Below are positions 1 through 11,679 of a stretch of 64,000 nucleotides of DNA, piece after piece (the first letter of the stretch is position 1; every line of letters starts with the position of its first letter). Source of the stretch: Aralia elata (lineage: Eukaryota; Streptophyta; Magnoliopsida; Apiales; Araliaceae); NCBI GenBank assembly GCA_034770075.1, contig CM068378.1, positions 42,188,508 to 42,252,507 of the forward strand. Reading direction: 5' to 3'. The notes under the pieces are model-generated. The model did not search any database and was not told where the DNA came from. It saw only the letters and a list, made by a program, of their open reading frames with translations. The position numbers were made by a program, and so were the translations under genes.

Positions 1-287
1 GCTCAAAACATACCATATGATTATGAGTCACGAACTTACCATAAGTATGAGTTTCAAGAACTCGCATCTAATCTTATTATTCTCTAACCATCAAATATAG
101 ATATGAGAAAAGAATCACCTTCTCGTCATACGTATAACGATAGCGCGATATTAAGTTCTAACGATTATCAATATAGGAAGCTAAGTGATTGTCGAACCCA
201 TCACAATCCCCTGCCCATACAAGGAATCGATTAACTCGGCCACTAATCAATATAAGAAGCTAAGCGGTTGTTACACCAAGCACAAAT
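1..287 (-). repeat. A-prime leader, distal part, with 79-bp tandem units
   Basis: This is non-coding sequence of the minus-strand A-prime element and continues at 9560 after the Copia-1 insertion. From about 167 on it consists of units of roughly 79 bp, each with the words GGAAGCTAAG, CAAGCAC, CCCATACAAGGAAT and CAGCCACTAA. The same units recur in the leader of element A at 29922-30117. Positions 1-166 are AT-rich with no recognisable gene. Inference: untranslated leader downstream of the primer site. Confidence 0.7.
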
Positions 288-2115
288 TGATAGTAGTATG
301 CACACAAGCCAATCATATTTGATATGATGTAGCATATACTTTGTAATCTTATTCATTTATTAATAAAAGATTTGATTTTCTTAAAAAGGCATTTTATATT
401 ATCTACATAGTGCTGTTATATTAAATGTGATAAACCCATAGTTTTGAGCAATGCTTTTAGAATCATGATGGTGATCATGCTAATGAGATCTAAATTCAAG
501 ATAGCTCACAAACTAAAATCGTTCCTAATCGTTGGATTACTAAATAGGGGATTAGTGAATCCGGATAGATTAGTACATATGTTGCTTGCTCTTAAGAAGA
601 GGATGATTGATCTCATAATCATTTGTGTGGAGACACTAAAGCAAGTATGTAGGTGCTTATTAGAGAATAAGTTCACTGAACGTGGCTCGCTAAGGAATAC
701 CTAATGGAGTTTTACTCGCCTGTCAATAGGAATTCCTCTAGTGATAGTAGTACAAGTGATCATTGGACTTAAGATCATCATAGTATCTTGTGTATGATGA
801 GTTATACTTTGACATGTCCCTTAAGACCTTTAGGGTATATCAAAAGGTATGATTGAGTATAATAAGTTGTACATGGAGATAGGTGAATGATCAACAAAGA
901 ATCTACCACGTCTAGTAAAAGATGTGAATGTCCTATGTGATTCGATAAATGACAACTCAGTAGTCCTTGGCCAAGGCAGAATGAAATTAGAAAGGAGTTT
1001 CTAATTTGCATTAATCAGAGTTGTGCATTTGGGAATCGAAATACATATAATTAAATAAAATAAGACTTGACAGTAAATCCATGTCTTATATTTAATTGGG
1101 ACATTGTAAGGTAGAAGGATTGAATTGTACGGTAACTATTTACTCAAAGGTTCTTTTGTGATTAATGTTGAAATCTATATTATCTGGAAAGTCGTTGATC
1201 GCTAAGGGGGCTTACCCTTATTGTAGAATAAATATTATTTATTTAAATGAATTAAATAGTTTAATTTATTTATTTAAATAAAATTAGAATTGTTCTAATT
1301 GTTTTATTCACAACCGGTTTAATATGGAGAACCTAAAGGGTCACACCGCAAAAGAAAAATATTTATTTAAGAAGTAAATGGCATAATTGTAATAATAAGT
1401 TAAGTGCATTTAATTTAGTCTATGGAGATAGAATAAATTAAATAGCTTAATATTTATTATTTAGTATTTTGGAAATATTAAATATAAATTAATAAGAGGA
1501 GTCTTATTATTATTATTATTATTACTTTTACTATTATTTAATTCCTAATAGGGATTGGGAATTAATTAATAGAAGTACTCTTTCATGAATTTCTAATTGG
1601 ATTAGGAGCATAAATAATTAAAGGAGTTTAATTATAATAGAAACCATAATCCTAAATAGTTTAGGGAAGGGTTATTCCTACATCTATAAATAAGAGGAGT
1701 CTTATCATAGATTAGGGTTACACACTCTTGCATTAGATTGTGGAGAGTATTTACAATTTCTATAGAGATAGAAACTAGGGTTTTGCCAAATACCCAACTT
1801 CTTGAATAGTTGTTCTTCCTTGGTGGATCACCTCTAGAGGCCAAACACTTGGGTGGCTAACGTTGATCAAAGGAAGGAATCACACCATAGCATTCGAGGA
1901 GAACACGAAGGACTAGGAGTTGAACTTGTACCCGAGGAAGCTTTGTTCTACGAGGGTATAATTCTTATTCTCTTTCTCTTTCGTTTATATCGTTAATTGA
2001 GCACATTGATCGATCATGGTGATGGTTTATATAAAAATTTTAAAATTCGTTTTATCGCGCTTCCGATCTATTTATGTAATTTGATTGCATGCTCGCGTTA
2101 TATACAAACCTAACA
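288..2115 (+). repeat. Copia-1 5' LTR
   Basis: It starts TGATAGTAGTATGCACAC and ends ACCTAACA, giving TG...CA ends. It matches 7737-9559 almost base for base. It contains a variable ATT trinucleotide run (about 1506-1530) and a TATA box at 1684. Short open frames inside it recur in every LTR copy in both orientations and have no coding features; I treat them as chance. Confidence 0.96.
1684..1694 (+). promoter_or_regulatory. Copia LTR TATA box
   Basis: CTATAAATAAG is followed by a leader-like stretch. The same box is at 9128-9138 in the 3' LTR and 50811-50821 in Copia-4. Transcription would be expected about 30 bp downstream, near 1720 (inference). Confidence 0.6.
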
Positions 2116-2116
2116 G

Positions 2117-2128
2117 TGGTATCAGAGC
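2117..2128 (+). other. Primer binding site (initiator Met-tRNA type)
   Basis: TGGTATCAGAGC lies one base after the LTR end. This is the standard plant copia/gypsy site complementary to the 3' end of initiator Met-tRNA. Confidence 0.93.
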
Positions 2129-2220
2129 CTAATCATGTGCTAATTATCGATCTTGATGATTCCATGTATGAATTGATATGCGAAACGTTCGAATTTTTTG
2201 GGTAAGAAAATTTTTCTGAC

Positions 2221-2355
2221 TCTGCGTCGCGGCGCGGCCGCGGCGCTTCCAGTTCATTCTGGAGCGCGGCCGCGCCCGAACCCAGAAAAACATTTCTTGG
2301 GGTGCAGCGCGGCCGCGCTGCTCCTAGTTCAAAATGGAGCGCGGCCGCGCCGGTG
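2221..2355 (+). repeat. GC-rich palindrome cluster in Copia-1 leader
   Basis: There are four copies of the NotI-containing palindrome core GCGCGGCCGCG(C) at about 2232, 2264-2275, 2305-2320 (extended to CAGCGCGGCCGCGCTG, 16 bp perfect) and 2339-2350. They form two paired blocks about 75 bp apart with a spacer resembling TCCAGTTCATTCTGGAG. The surroundings are strongly AT-rich. The cluster recurs in Copia-4 (51368-51495), and the same core occurs in the unrelated A LTR. Confidence 0.9.
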
Positions 2356-3789
2356 TCCAGACTTTGAAATTTTTTTTGTTTTTCTCAATTAAAATAAATG
2401 GTTTATTTAATTGATAAAAGTTTAAAATAAAAGAGTTTATTTTATCTGGAATAGGATTTCAGATTGCTAAAATTAAAGGAGTTTAATTTGGATTTGGTTT
2501 TTGATTAAAAGAAAAGAGTTTATTTTGTTTCAAAACTAAATATTAGCAAAACTTTTGCCCATTAATTGATATCAATGCATATATGGAATAGTTTTATTAT
2601 TCATGGGATGAATGTTATTTATTGATTTATATAGAGATATGTATGATAATAAATAGGGATTGATTATGGACTATTGACCAATGTGTGATTAGATTTATTT
2701 TAGTGGATGCTTGAATGTATGAGTTTTTATAAATGGTCGTACCTCGTCTTCTCTAATTTTTCTTAATGTAAATTCTATCTCCCTCCTATTTACTTCCCCT
2801 TGACTGCTGATCAAGGTTTCTATTTATTGTAAATAGTTTATGTAATAGGACTAGTTAGAATTAATTTTTTTGAAGAATTAGAGACAAAGGAGCAAGGAGC
2901 GCTTGAAGACCCGTTTGTATTGGAGCCCGGGTTTAAATGTAATAGTTATATTTAAATTTAATTCTTGCACCCTAGATTTGACCTTTTGGTTCACTTGGTG
3001 GCTCTAGTGAACCAAACTAGAATAAAAGTCCATAATCAATCCGGGTAGAATATAGTATTCTATATGTGCATGCTTACTATATATATATTATATATTATCC
3101 AACATGCTTCGCATGTAAAATAATATGACGCGTATTTTATATATATATGTGCATGCGCGCTAAACAAGATGAGACTAATAATAACAAACCCCTCATAAAA
3201 ATTATTTTAAGTCCTAAGCGTTCAAAAATATTTGGAATATCGAACGTCGCCTTCTAGCATGGTAAAACGATAGAGTATTAAATATTTAATATGAGTTTTT
3301 TGTGCACACACAAGGCGAGTATTAAATATTTAAGATGTTATTTTATCACATTTGATGCTTATTAAAGAATTGAACATTACTGCTTTGTTGTGCACACACA
3401 AGGGCGGTCTTTTTCTCTTCACATATATGGAAGTGCTAGGTTGGACTTAACTTAGATTATTTTAGTTCGGATGTGCACATACTTGACCATTATAATCTAA
3501 GAGGCAAAATACAAGGAATTACATAGTGATGTAATTGACAATAGTTGTCTACCTATTTATTTATATATAGTTTGTTGTGCACACACAAGGCTATATACAT
3601 TTGAAATGGGATCCTTAATCTCACTACCAAATCTTTAATTAGATTTGCCGAACTATATATATTGAGGGTAATATAGTTTGATGAAAAATAGTGGGAGATA
3701 CCAATTAAAATAAAGACCTAATTTATTTTGGTAATTAATTAAATGAATGTATGCTAAAATGTTGTCTATTTCACATGCAGAATTTAAAA
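2356..3789 (+). other. Copia-1 untranslated leader with four stem-loop repeats
   Basis: This is non-coding AT-rich sequence between the palindrome cluster and gag. The motif TGTGCACACACAAGG occurs at 3301-3315, 3389-3403 and 3576-3590, with a diverged copy at 3472-3488, spaced 83-104 bp. Each can fold as a short stem (TTGTG/CACAA) with a CACA loop. The stretch ends in an acceptor-like sequence, TATTTCACATGCAG at 3767-3780, 9 bp before the gag ATG, so part of the leader may be an intron (inference; I could not place a donor). Confidence 0.7.
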
Positions 3790-5946
3790 ATGTCAAACTC
3801 ACTATCACTGCATAGCATACTTGATGCTAACAAACTGACCGGACCGAATTACACGGACTGGTTAAGGAATCTGAGAATTGTTCTCACTGCTGAAAAGATT
3901 TCTTATGTCTTAAATTCGCCTGTCCCTGCAAGTGTTGCAGAAACAGCCTCTGAGGAAGAGATTGTTACTTTCAGAAAGTGGCAAGATGATGCAATCCTGG
4001 CTCAATGCATCATGCTCGCATCCATGAGTAACGAGCTTCAGCGTCAACATTAAACTATGGATGCTCCTACTATATTGCTGCACCTCAAAGAGTTGTATGG
4101 TGAGCAAAGTAGGACTGCTAGATATCAGATATCTAAGGAGCTCTTCCGATCTCGTATGACCGAGCGCACTGCTGTTGAGACTTATGTCCTTAAGATGATC
4201 AATTTGATTGAATAACTTGGACAGGTAGGGTTCGTGATGGATGGGGAGTTAAGCCAAGATTTGATCTTGCAGTCACTCCCGGACACCTTCTCACAATTTG
4301 TTGTGAATTTTCACATGAATAAGTTGGATGTCAGCTTGCCTGAGCTACTTAACATGCTGAAAACTACTGAATGTCACTTCTCATCCAACAAGAACCAAGT
4401 CTTACTAGTGGGTGATTCTTCCAAGAAAAGGAAGAGGCCCAAGGTATCTTCTAAAAAGAAGAAAAACAAGAAGGCTAAGGGCAAGGCGAAGGGAAAGGAT
4501 AAAAAGAAACCTGATCCAGATAGCAAAGGAATTTGCTACAATTGCAATAAGTCGGGACACTGGAAGAGGAACTGCAAGGAGTATCTTGCGGACCAAAAGA
4601 AGCTTGGAGAAGCTTCGACTTCCGATCTAGGTTTGTTCATGATTAAAATTAATTTTTCTGAAAGTCAAAATTCTACTTGGGTATTGGATACCGGCTGTAG
4701 TTCTCACATATGTAATAATATGCAGGGACTAAGCAGAAGTAGGAAGCTGAACAAGGATGAAGTCGTCCTACGAGTGGGAAATGGAGCAAAGGTTGCTGCA
4801 TTGGCTGTAGGGACTTATTGTTTAGCACTGCCTTCGGGCAAGTTCATTAGTTTAAATAATTGTTATTATGTTCCAACACTCATTAGAAACATTATTTCAA
4901 TTTCTGTATTGGATATGGATGGTTTTGATATTATAATAAAGAACAACAGTTGTTCTATTTATAATAACAATGTTTTATATGGTGTTGGCAATTTACTGAA
5001 TGGACTTTACATACTTGACTTGCATGAAAATATACTTCAAATTGAACAAACTAAGAAAAGAAAAAGAGATGATGTTAATTATACCTTTATGTGGCACTGT
5101 AGACTCGGTTATATCAATGAAACAAGATTATCCAAGTTGCATAAAGATGGGCTTTTAGAGCTATCTGATTACGAATCATATCCAACTTGTGAATCTTGTC
5201 TCATGCGTAAAATGACTAAATCTCCTTTTAGTGGAAAAGGAGAAAGAGTTACAGAGTTGTTAGCGTTGGTACACACAGACGTTTGTGGACCTATGACAAC
5301 GAATGCACGAGGCGGGTATTCTTATTTTATTACTTTCACTGATGATCATTCTAGATTTGGATATGTGTATTTAATGAAATATAAATCTGAATCGTTTGAA
5401 AAGTTCAAAGAATTCAGAAGTGAAGTAGAGAAGCAAACTGGTAAGAGTATTAAGATTCTTCGATCGGATCGAGGAGGGAAATACTTGACCAATGAGTTTC
5501 TCAATTGTCTCAAAGAAAATGGTATAATCTCACAATGGACTCCACCAGGGACACCACAGTTGAATGGTGTATCTGAAAGGAGAAATCGAACATTATTGGA
5601 CATGGTTCGTTCCATGATGAGTTTTACCGACCTTCCAATATCCTTCTGGGGTTATGCCCTAGAAACGGCTGCATACCTACTTAACAAGGTACCTACCAAA
5701 TCCGTCCCAAAGACCCCATATGAGATATGGACAGGGAGGAAACCTAGTCTTAAGCATGTTAAGACTTGGGGTTGTCCAGCTTATGTCAAAAGGTTTGAGC
5801 ATGACAAGCTGAAGACTAGATCCGATAAGTGTAGATTTGTGGGATACCCTAAAGAAACTGTAGGGTATTATTTCTATCATCCTACTGATCAAAAGGTGTT
5901 TGTAGCGAAACACGCTGCCTTTTTGGAAAAAGGAGTTTATCCTTGA
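3790..5946 (+). pseudogene. Copia-1 gag, protease and integrase (broken)
   Basis: The start is the ATG at 3790 (protein begins MSNSLSLHSILDANKL), conserved in Copia-2 and Copia-3. The gag domain is followed by a lysine-rich stretch and a CCHC zinc knuckle, CYNCNKSGHWKRNC (about 4534-4575). The protease has the DTGCSSH active site (about 4687). The integrase has an N-terminal zinc region and a DDE core with TDV, FTDDHSR and GVSERRN. Two in-frame TAA codons interrupt gag, at 4051-4053 (sister copies have Glu) and 4213-4215. One extra A in the A-run at 5927-5931, relative to Copia-3, shifts the frame near the integrase C-terminus. The second zinc-region histidine is tyrosine (RLGY; Copia-3 keeps RLGH). 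Normally the product would be part of one polyprotein forming the cytoplasmic particle. Confidence 0.95.
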
Positions 5947-7006
5947 AGGGGTTAGTGGGAGTAAGATATATCTTGAAGAAGTTCAAGAACCACAAAATAC
6001 TACGGATCAAAGTCAGGTACCTGACCAAGTAGAAGAACCTATTGTACCACTACCTATTCATAAATCTGGAAGAGTACCGAAGATACCTGATAGGTATGGA
6101 TTCATCATAGAGGATGATGATGAGGTACGCATCATAGATGATGATTATCCATTGACTTACGAAGAGGCTATGAGTAGTGAAGACTCAGAGAAATGGCTAG
6201 AAGCCATGAAATCCGAGATGGACTCCATGTATGAAAACCAAGTATGAACTTTGGTTTCACCACCTGAGGGCATTAAGCCTATTGGGTGTAAATGGGTCTT
6301 TAAGAGAAAGACTGGAGCAGATGGCAAGGCAAAGAACTATAAGGCCCGACTGGTTGCAAAAGGTTTCAAACAAAGACAAGGAGTTGACTATGATGAAACC
6401 TTCTCACCAGTAGCTATGCTCAAGTCCATTCGAATTTTTCTTGCAATTGCAGCTTATTATGACTATGAGATCTGGCAAATGAACGTGAAAACGGCATTCC
6501 TCAATGGAGAGCTTGAGGAGAATGTATATATGAAACAGCCAGAGGGTTTTGTTTCAACGGTTGGAACAAACCAAGTCTGTAAGCTACAACGATCCATTTA
6601 TGGATTGAAGCAAGCTTCTCGAAGATGGAACATCCGTTTTGATGAGATAATCAAAAGGTTTGATTTTATCAAAAATGAGGATGAACCTTGTGTGTACAAG
6701 AAGGTTAGTGGGAGCGCTGTTTCATTCCTTGTATTATATGTTGATGACATATTACTGATAGGGAATGATGTTCCTATGCTACAGTCGATCAAAATCTGGT
6801 TATCTAAACACTTCTCCATGAAGGACTTGGGTGAGGCATCCTATATTTTGGGGATAAAGATTTATAGAGATAGATCTAAAAGGATGCTGGACATGACCCA
6901 AGGAAAGTACATTGACTCGATGCTAAAGAAGTTTAGCATGGAAGATTCCAAGAGAGGTCTCATGCCGATGAGCCATGGAATACATCTCTCCAAGAACAGG
7001 CCCTAA
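5947..7006 (+). pseudogene. Copia-1 integrase tail and reverse transcriptase (broken)
   Basis: After the frameshift near 5930 the reading continues through an acidic linker that is conserved in Copia-2 and Copia-3. A TGA at 6245-6247 replaces a Trp codon just before the RT domain. RT runs from 6251, with KPIGCKWVFKRK, YKARLVAKGF and the catalytic LYVDDILLIG (about 6736-6765). A frameshift near 6997-7006 separates it from RNase H. RT copies the element RNA into cDNA in the particle. YVDD and the order integrase-before-RT identify Ty1/copia rather than Ty3/gypsy. Confidence 0.95.
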
Positions 7007-7029
7007 AGATACCTGAGGAGAGAGACCGG

Positions 7030-7668
7030 ATGAGTAAGATTCCTTATGCTTCCGCAATAGGATCTGTCATGTACGGTATGATATGTACTAGACCAAATGT
7101 CGCTCATGCACTTAGTGTAACAAGCAGATATCAGTCGAATCCAGAAGAAGAGCACTGGAAGGCTGTGAAAAACATCCTAAAGTACTTGAGAATAACTAAG
7201 GATGTATTTTTTGTCTACGGTGGGTCTGAATTGAAACTAGAGGGCTATACAGACTCAAGTTTTCAAACAGACCAAGATGACTATAAATCTGTTTCAGGGT
7301 ATGTGTTTACCTTAAACGGTGGCGCAGTGAGTTGGAAGAGTTCCAAGCAGCAAACAGTTGCTGATTCACTGACAGAGGCAGAGTACATAGCTGCAAGTGA
7401 AGCTGCAAAGGAAGCTGTTTGGATGAAGAAGTTCATAACTGAACTTGGAGTGGTTCCTAGCATTAGAGAAGCCATACCTTTATTTTGTGACAACACTGGA
7501 GCTGTTGCGCAGGCTAAGGGACCCAGGTCTCATCAGAAATCCAAACACGTGTTGCGGCGGTTTCATTTGATTAGAGAGATCATTGAAAGAGGAGATGTCA
7601 CCTTGGAACATGTGGACTCTCAAGACAACATTGCAGATCCATTTACTAAAGCTTTAACTCAACAGTAA
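7030..7668 (+). pseudogene. Copia-1 RNase H segment
   Basis: This 212-residue open segment completes pol and ends at a TAA at 7666-7668. It carries the copia RNase H landmarks GYTDSSF, SWKSSKQQ, EAEYIAASEAAKEA, FCDNTGA and HFLIRE-type helices (here FHLIREIIERG), ending in DNIADPFTKAL. It is in a different frame from RT because of the shift near 7000. RNase H degrades the RNA strand during cDNA synthesis. Copia-3 carries a close homologue at 45405-46274. Confidence 0.95.
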
Positions 7669-7724
7669 TTTGATCGTCACTTAGAGAAGATGGATATTAG
7701 ATACCATGGCGATTGGCTTTAGTG

Positions 7725-7736
7725 CAAGTGGGAGAT
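7725..7736 (+). other. Copia-1 polypurine tract
   Basis: A purine-rich AAGTGGGAGAT abuts the 3' LTR start. The same tract, reversed, abuts the LTR in Copia-2 (22670-22682) and Copia-3 (45327-45339). It primes plus-strand DNA synthesis. Confidence 0.85.
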
Positions 7737-9559
7737 TGATGGTAGTATGCACACAAGCCAATCATATTTGATATGATGTAGCATATACTTTGTAATCTTA
7801 TTCATTTATTAATAAAAGAATTGATTTTCTTAAAAAGGCATGTTATATTATCTACATAGTGATGTTATATTAAATGTGATAAACCCATAGTTTTGAGCAA
7901 TGCTTTTAGAATCATGATGGTGATCATGCTAATGAGATCTAAATTCAAGATAGCTCACAAACTAAAATCGTTCCTAATCGTTGGATTACTAAATAGGGGA
8001 TTAGTGAATCCGAATAGATTAGTACATACGTTGCTTGCTCTTAAGAAGAGGATGATTGATCTCATAATTATTTGTGTGGAGACACTAAAGCAAGTATGTA
8101 GGTGCTTATTAGAAAATAAGTTCACTGAACGTGGCTCGCTAAGGAATACCTAATGGAGTTTTACTCGCCTGTCAATAGGAATTCCTCTAGTGATAGTAGT
8201 ACAAGTGATCCTTGGACTTGAGATCATCATAGTATCTTGTGTATGATGAGTTATACTTTGACATGTCCCTTAAGACCTTTAGGGTATATCAAAAGGTATG
8301 ATTGGGTATAATAAGTTGTACATGGAGATAGGTGAATGATCAACAAAGAATCTACCACGTCTAGTAAAAGATGTGAATGTCCTATGTGATTCGATAAATG
8401 ACAACTCAGTAGTCCTTGGCCATGGCAGAATGAGATTAGAAAGGAGTTTCTAATTTGCATTAATCAGAGATGTGCATTTGGGAATCGAAATACATATAAT
8501 TAAATAAAATAAGACTTGACAGTAAATCGATGTCTTATATTTAATTGGGACATTGTAAGGTAGAAGGATTGAATTGTATGGTAACTATTTACTCAAAGGT
8601 TCTTTTGTGATTAATGTTGAAATCTATATTATCTGGAAAGTTGTTGATCGCTAAGGGGGCTTACCCTTATTGTAGAATAAATATTATTTATTTAAATGAA
8701 TTAAATAGTTTAATTTATTTATTTAAATAAAATTAGAATTGTTCTAATTGTTTTATTCACAACCGGTTTAATATGGAGAACCTAAAGGGTCACACCGCAA
8801 AAAAAAAAATATTTATTTAAGAAGTAAATGGCATAATTGTAATAATAAGTTAAGTGGATTTAATTTAGTCTATGGAGATAGAATAAATTAAATAGCTTAA
8901 TATTTATTATTTAGTATTTTGGAAATATTAAATATAAATTAATAAGATGAGTCTTATTATTATTATTACTTTTACTATTATTTAATTCCTAATAGGGATT
9001 GGGAATTAATTAATAGAAGTACTCTTCCATGAATTCTTAATTGGATTAGGAGCATAAATAATTAAAGGAGTTTAATTATAATAGAAACCCTAATCCTAAA
9101 TAGTTTAGGGAAGGGTTATTCCTACATCTATAAATAAGAGGAGTCTTATCATAGATTAGGGTTACACACTCTTGCATTAGATTGTGGAGAGTACTTACAA
9201 TTTCTATAGAGATAGAAACTAGGGTTTTGCCAAATACCCAACTTCTTAAATAGTTGTTCTTCCTTGGTGGATCACCTCTAGAGGCCAAACACTTGGGTGG
9301 CTAACGTTGATCAAAGGAAGGAATCACACCATAGCATTCGAGGAGAACACGAAGGACTAGGAGTTGAACTTGTACCCGAGGAAGCTTTGTTCTACGAGGG
9401 TATAATTCTTATTCTCTTTCTCTTTCGTTTATATCGTTAATTGAGCACATTGATCGATCATGGTGATGGTTTGTATAAAAATTTTAAAATCCGTTTTATC
9501 GCGCTTCCGATCTATTTATGTAATTTGATTGCATGCTCGCGTTATATACAAACCTAACA
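7737..9559 (+). repeat. Copia-1 3' LTR
   Basis: It begins TGATGGTAGTATGCACAC and ends ACCTAACA, matching the 5' LTR. The ATT run near 8951-8971 is shorter than in the 5' LTR. It is followed by the GAAAT flank and the resumed A-prime leader. Confidence 0.96.
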
Positions 9560-10278
9560 GAAATTTCCCGCCCATATAAGGAATTGTTCAACTTAACCAT
9601 TATACCGATATAGGAAGCTAAGTAGTTCTCAAACCAAGCATGAATTCCCCACCCATACAAGGAATTGTACAACTCAGCCACTAACATGAGTCCTCAATTG
9701 AAATCACCCCCAATCCTAACTTACTTGTTGCTCAACAAGAATTTAATTCGTGTTTCATCATCCATAACTCTTTCCGAGTTTTACTCGTACTATCTCATAG
9801 TACCATCTATCTATAGCATTGAGCTAAAATTTTTAATCATTCAATTGATCATCTGCCATTCTATGTCTTAATCCAATCACTTCGTGATCTTACTGTACAA
9901 TCGTTTTACATTACGATCTTTCTTATCCTACGATCGTTTCATCCTACGACCTTTTATACTCTTCTCTTTAATCATAATATATGATTTAATGCCTTTACGT
10001 CTTATAGACCTCGTCTATTGATCAATACTTATCATCTATATCACTAGAGTCAGGTAACTCCTAATTCTCATCTTTTATAACGCATCAAGATTCTTCTTTG
10101 AATCGTCTTATATATATCTCAACTCTTACTATGAATTTTCTAAATTCATTTACTATCAATTAAACTCTATTTGAGTTTTATTCCTTCATTATCTTCATCA
10201 TTATCATCTTTCTTCACTACAGTTATAGCCTAAGGTACTCTTACCTAAGGTTTATAAACTATCAGCTTTGATACCAAC
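9560..10278 (-). other. A-prime leader, proximal part, and primer site
   Basis: Non-coding. It continues the 79-bp units interrupted by Copia-1 (to about 9685), then AT- and CT-rich sequence with no gene. Read on the minus strand, the primer site TGGTATCAAAGC lies at 10276-10265, two bases after the LTR end. It is followed by a doubled CCTTAGG block (10234-10250) that includes a good splice-donor-like AG|GTAAGAGT. A and B, and more loosely C, have the same post-primer block. Confidence 0.75.
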
Positions 10279-11644
10279 TGTAACGCCCCGAAAATTGGGT
10301 CTTACCTTGAACCCGATCCCAGCGCGTCACGGTACAACCCATGCAACATAGGCTTACTACAAATATGTAATTACAATAATATAACAACATAACCTCATCT
10401 AATCCTAGGCACGAAGACCTTAAATAATACACTTGTGATTAAGGTTGAATAAATACCATGATCCTTTTCAATATCTCATGTGTGAACGCAAGGTTCAGAT
10501 TCCGACTTTATTCAATCACTGAATATACACAATGTTATTCAACAACTATATATTGGTTATAAAAATGTCCTTTATACATCATCGTCATTCTTGTAGTTTA
10601 CTAAAACAGGTAACTAACATAGTTACATCATAAATACTATAATGGATAACCGTCATTTCTAACTCAAGGTCTACATAGTCAAATTCACGTACATCATATA
10701 CCGTCATCACAGCTAAATAATTACAATAAGGGAACATTTAGCAACCTTCCTATTTCCATGCGCCTCTAATCCTTATCATCACGATATCAAGATAATTGCC
10801 TTGCATCGTAAATCTGCAAAAGTTTTATTTTGTAAGAATGAGCACGACGGCTCAGTAAGAACTAACAGTTTTCACATTTCATGCTTCACGTAATACATAA
10901 GTTTGTATTTTATCCATGCATCATGATTCTCATACTATGCATCTTACTCATGCATTATAAATCTTATGCAATTCTTCAATATATATGCATCATGCATCTC
11001 ATAGCATACCCCATGCATCTCACATGGTATGTTTACAATAATTCAAGTTTCACATAGAACAATATAGTCACATAATTGCACATTGTGCACACTTTAATCA
11101 TGCTCGCATATAATCCACATAATAGTGAAAGATTTAGTAATCAAGTCATGTACATCAATACATTTAAACAAGTCAACAAGTTACTGAAAGAACTTACCTT
11201 TAAGCATTCCTTGCCAAATTATGATGGCTCATCCTTCAAATATCCTACACAATTCATTTAACAATAAAATGCCAATTAGCCACTAAAAAGGCTTCATATA
11301 ATGTTTATATTATAACAACTCTTATCTCATATTGTTCGCGTATTATAAATTAATAAACACGATTAACTCTAAAACGTTACTCGGTGTCGCGTCGTTTGAA
11401 AACGTTACGACCCTTATCATCATCAATACTTATTGGTTACATTAACCCCATCCTATATCTTATAATGTTCGTTTCATTTGAATCGAAACATTATTTAAGT
11501 TCATTAACACTTTACACGGCGTTTCGGCGTTTATACGTCACACGCCTAATTCGCCTCTTTTCGACACGTTTAGCATGCTCATACATTGGGTTATAACACT
11601 CTATCATGTTTTATTATTAGCTCTCTCACAGTAGCTGAGCCCGT

Positions 11645-11679
11645 GGCCAGTGCCTAGCCAGCGCATTAGGCACTCGGCC
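11645..11679 (-). repeat. GC-rich hairpin in A-prime LTR
   Basis: GTGCCTA (11650-11656) pairs with TAGGCAC (11667-11673) across a 10-base loop, and outer GGCC arms pair as well. It occupies the same relative place (about 0.65 kb downstream of the donor-like site) as the palindromes of A and the hairpins of B. Confidence 0.6.

Larger units (their letters stand above)
288..9559 (+). mobile_element. Copia-1: complete Ty1/copia LTR retrotransposon
   Basis: The element has two 1.8-kb LTRs (288-2115, 7737-9559), a Met-tRNA primer site, a 1.66-kb non-coding leader, gag, protease, integrase, RT and RNase H in copia order, and a polypurine tract. It lies inside the A-prime leader. The 5-bp flanks are CAAAT (283-287) and GAAAT (9560-9564), a target-site duplication with one mismatch; the uninterrupted target reads CAAGCACAAATTCCCC at about 29990. 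By my count the LTRs differ at about 30 positions plus a trinucleotide-length change, so the insertion is fairly recent. The coding region has three nonsense codons and two frameshifts, so this copy cannot be autonomous. The copia lineage is not resolved. Confidence 0.96.

Noticed and set aside
444..704. 86-codon frame repeated in copia LTRs (also 7893-8153, 44921-45181) as a conserved small protein
   Set aside because: It is repeated because the LTR is repeated, lies upstream of the TATA box, and is shortened by a changed start in Copia-2.
2222..2350. GC-rich cluster as a CpG-island promoter
   Set aside because: It lies downstream of the LTR TATA box and primer site and consists only of the palindrome repeats.
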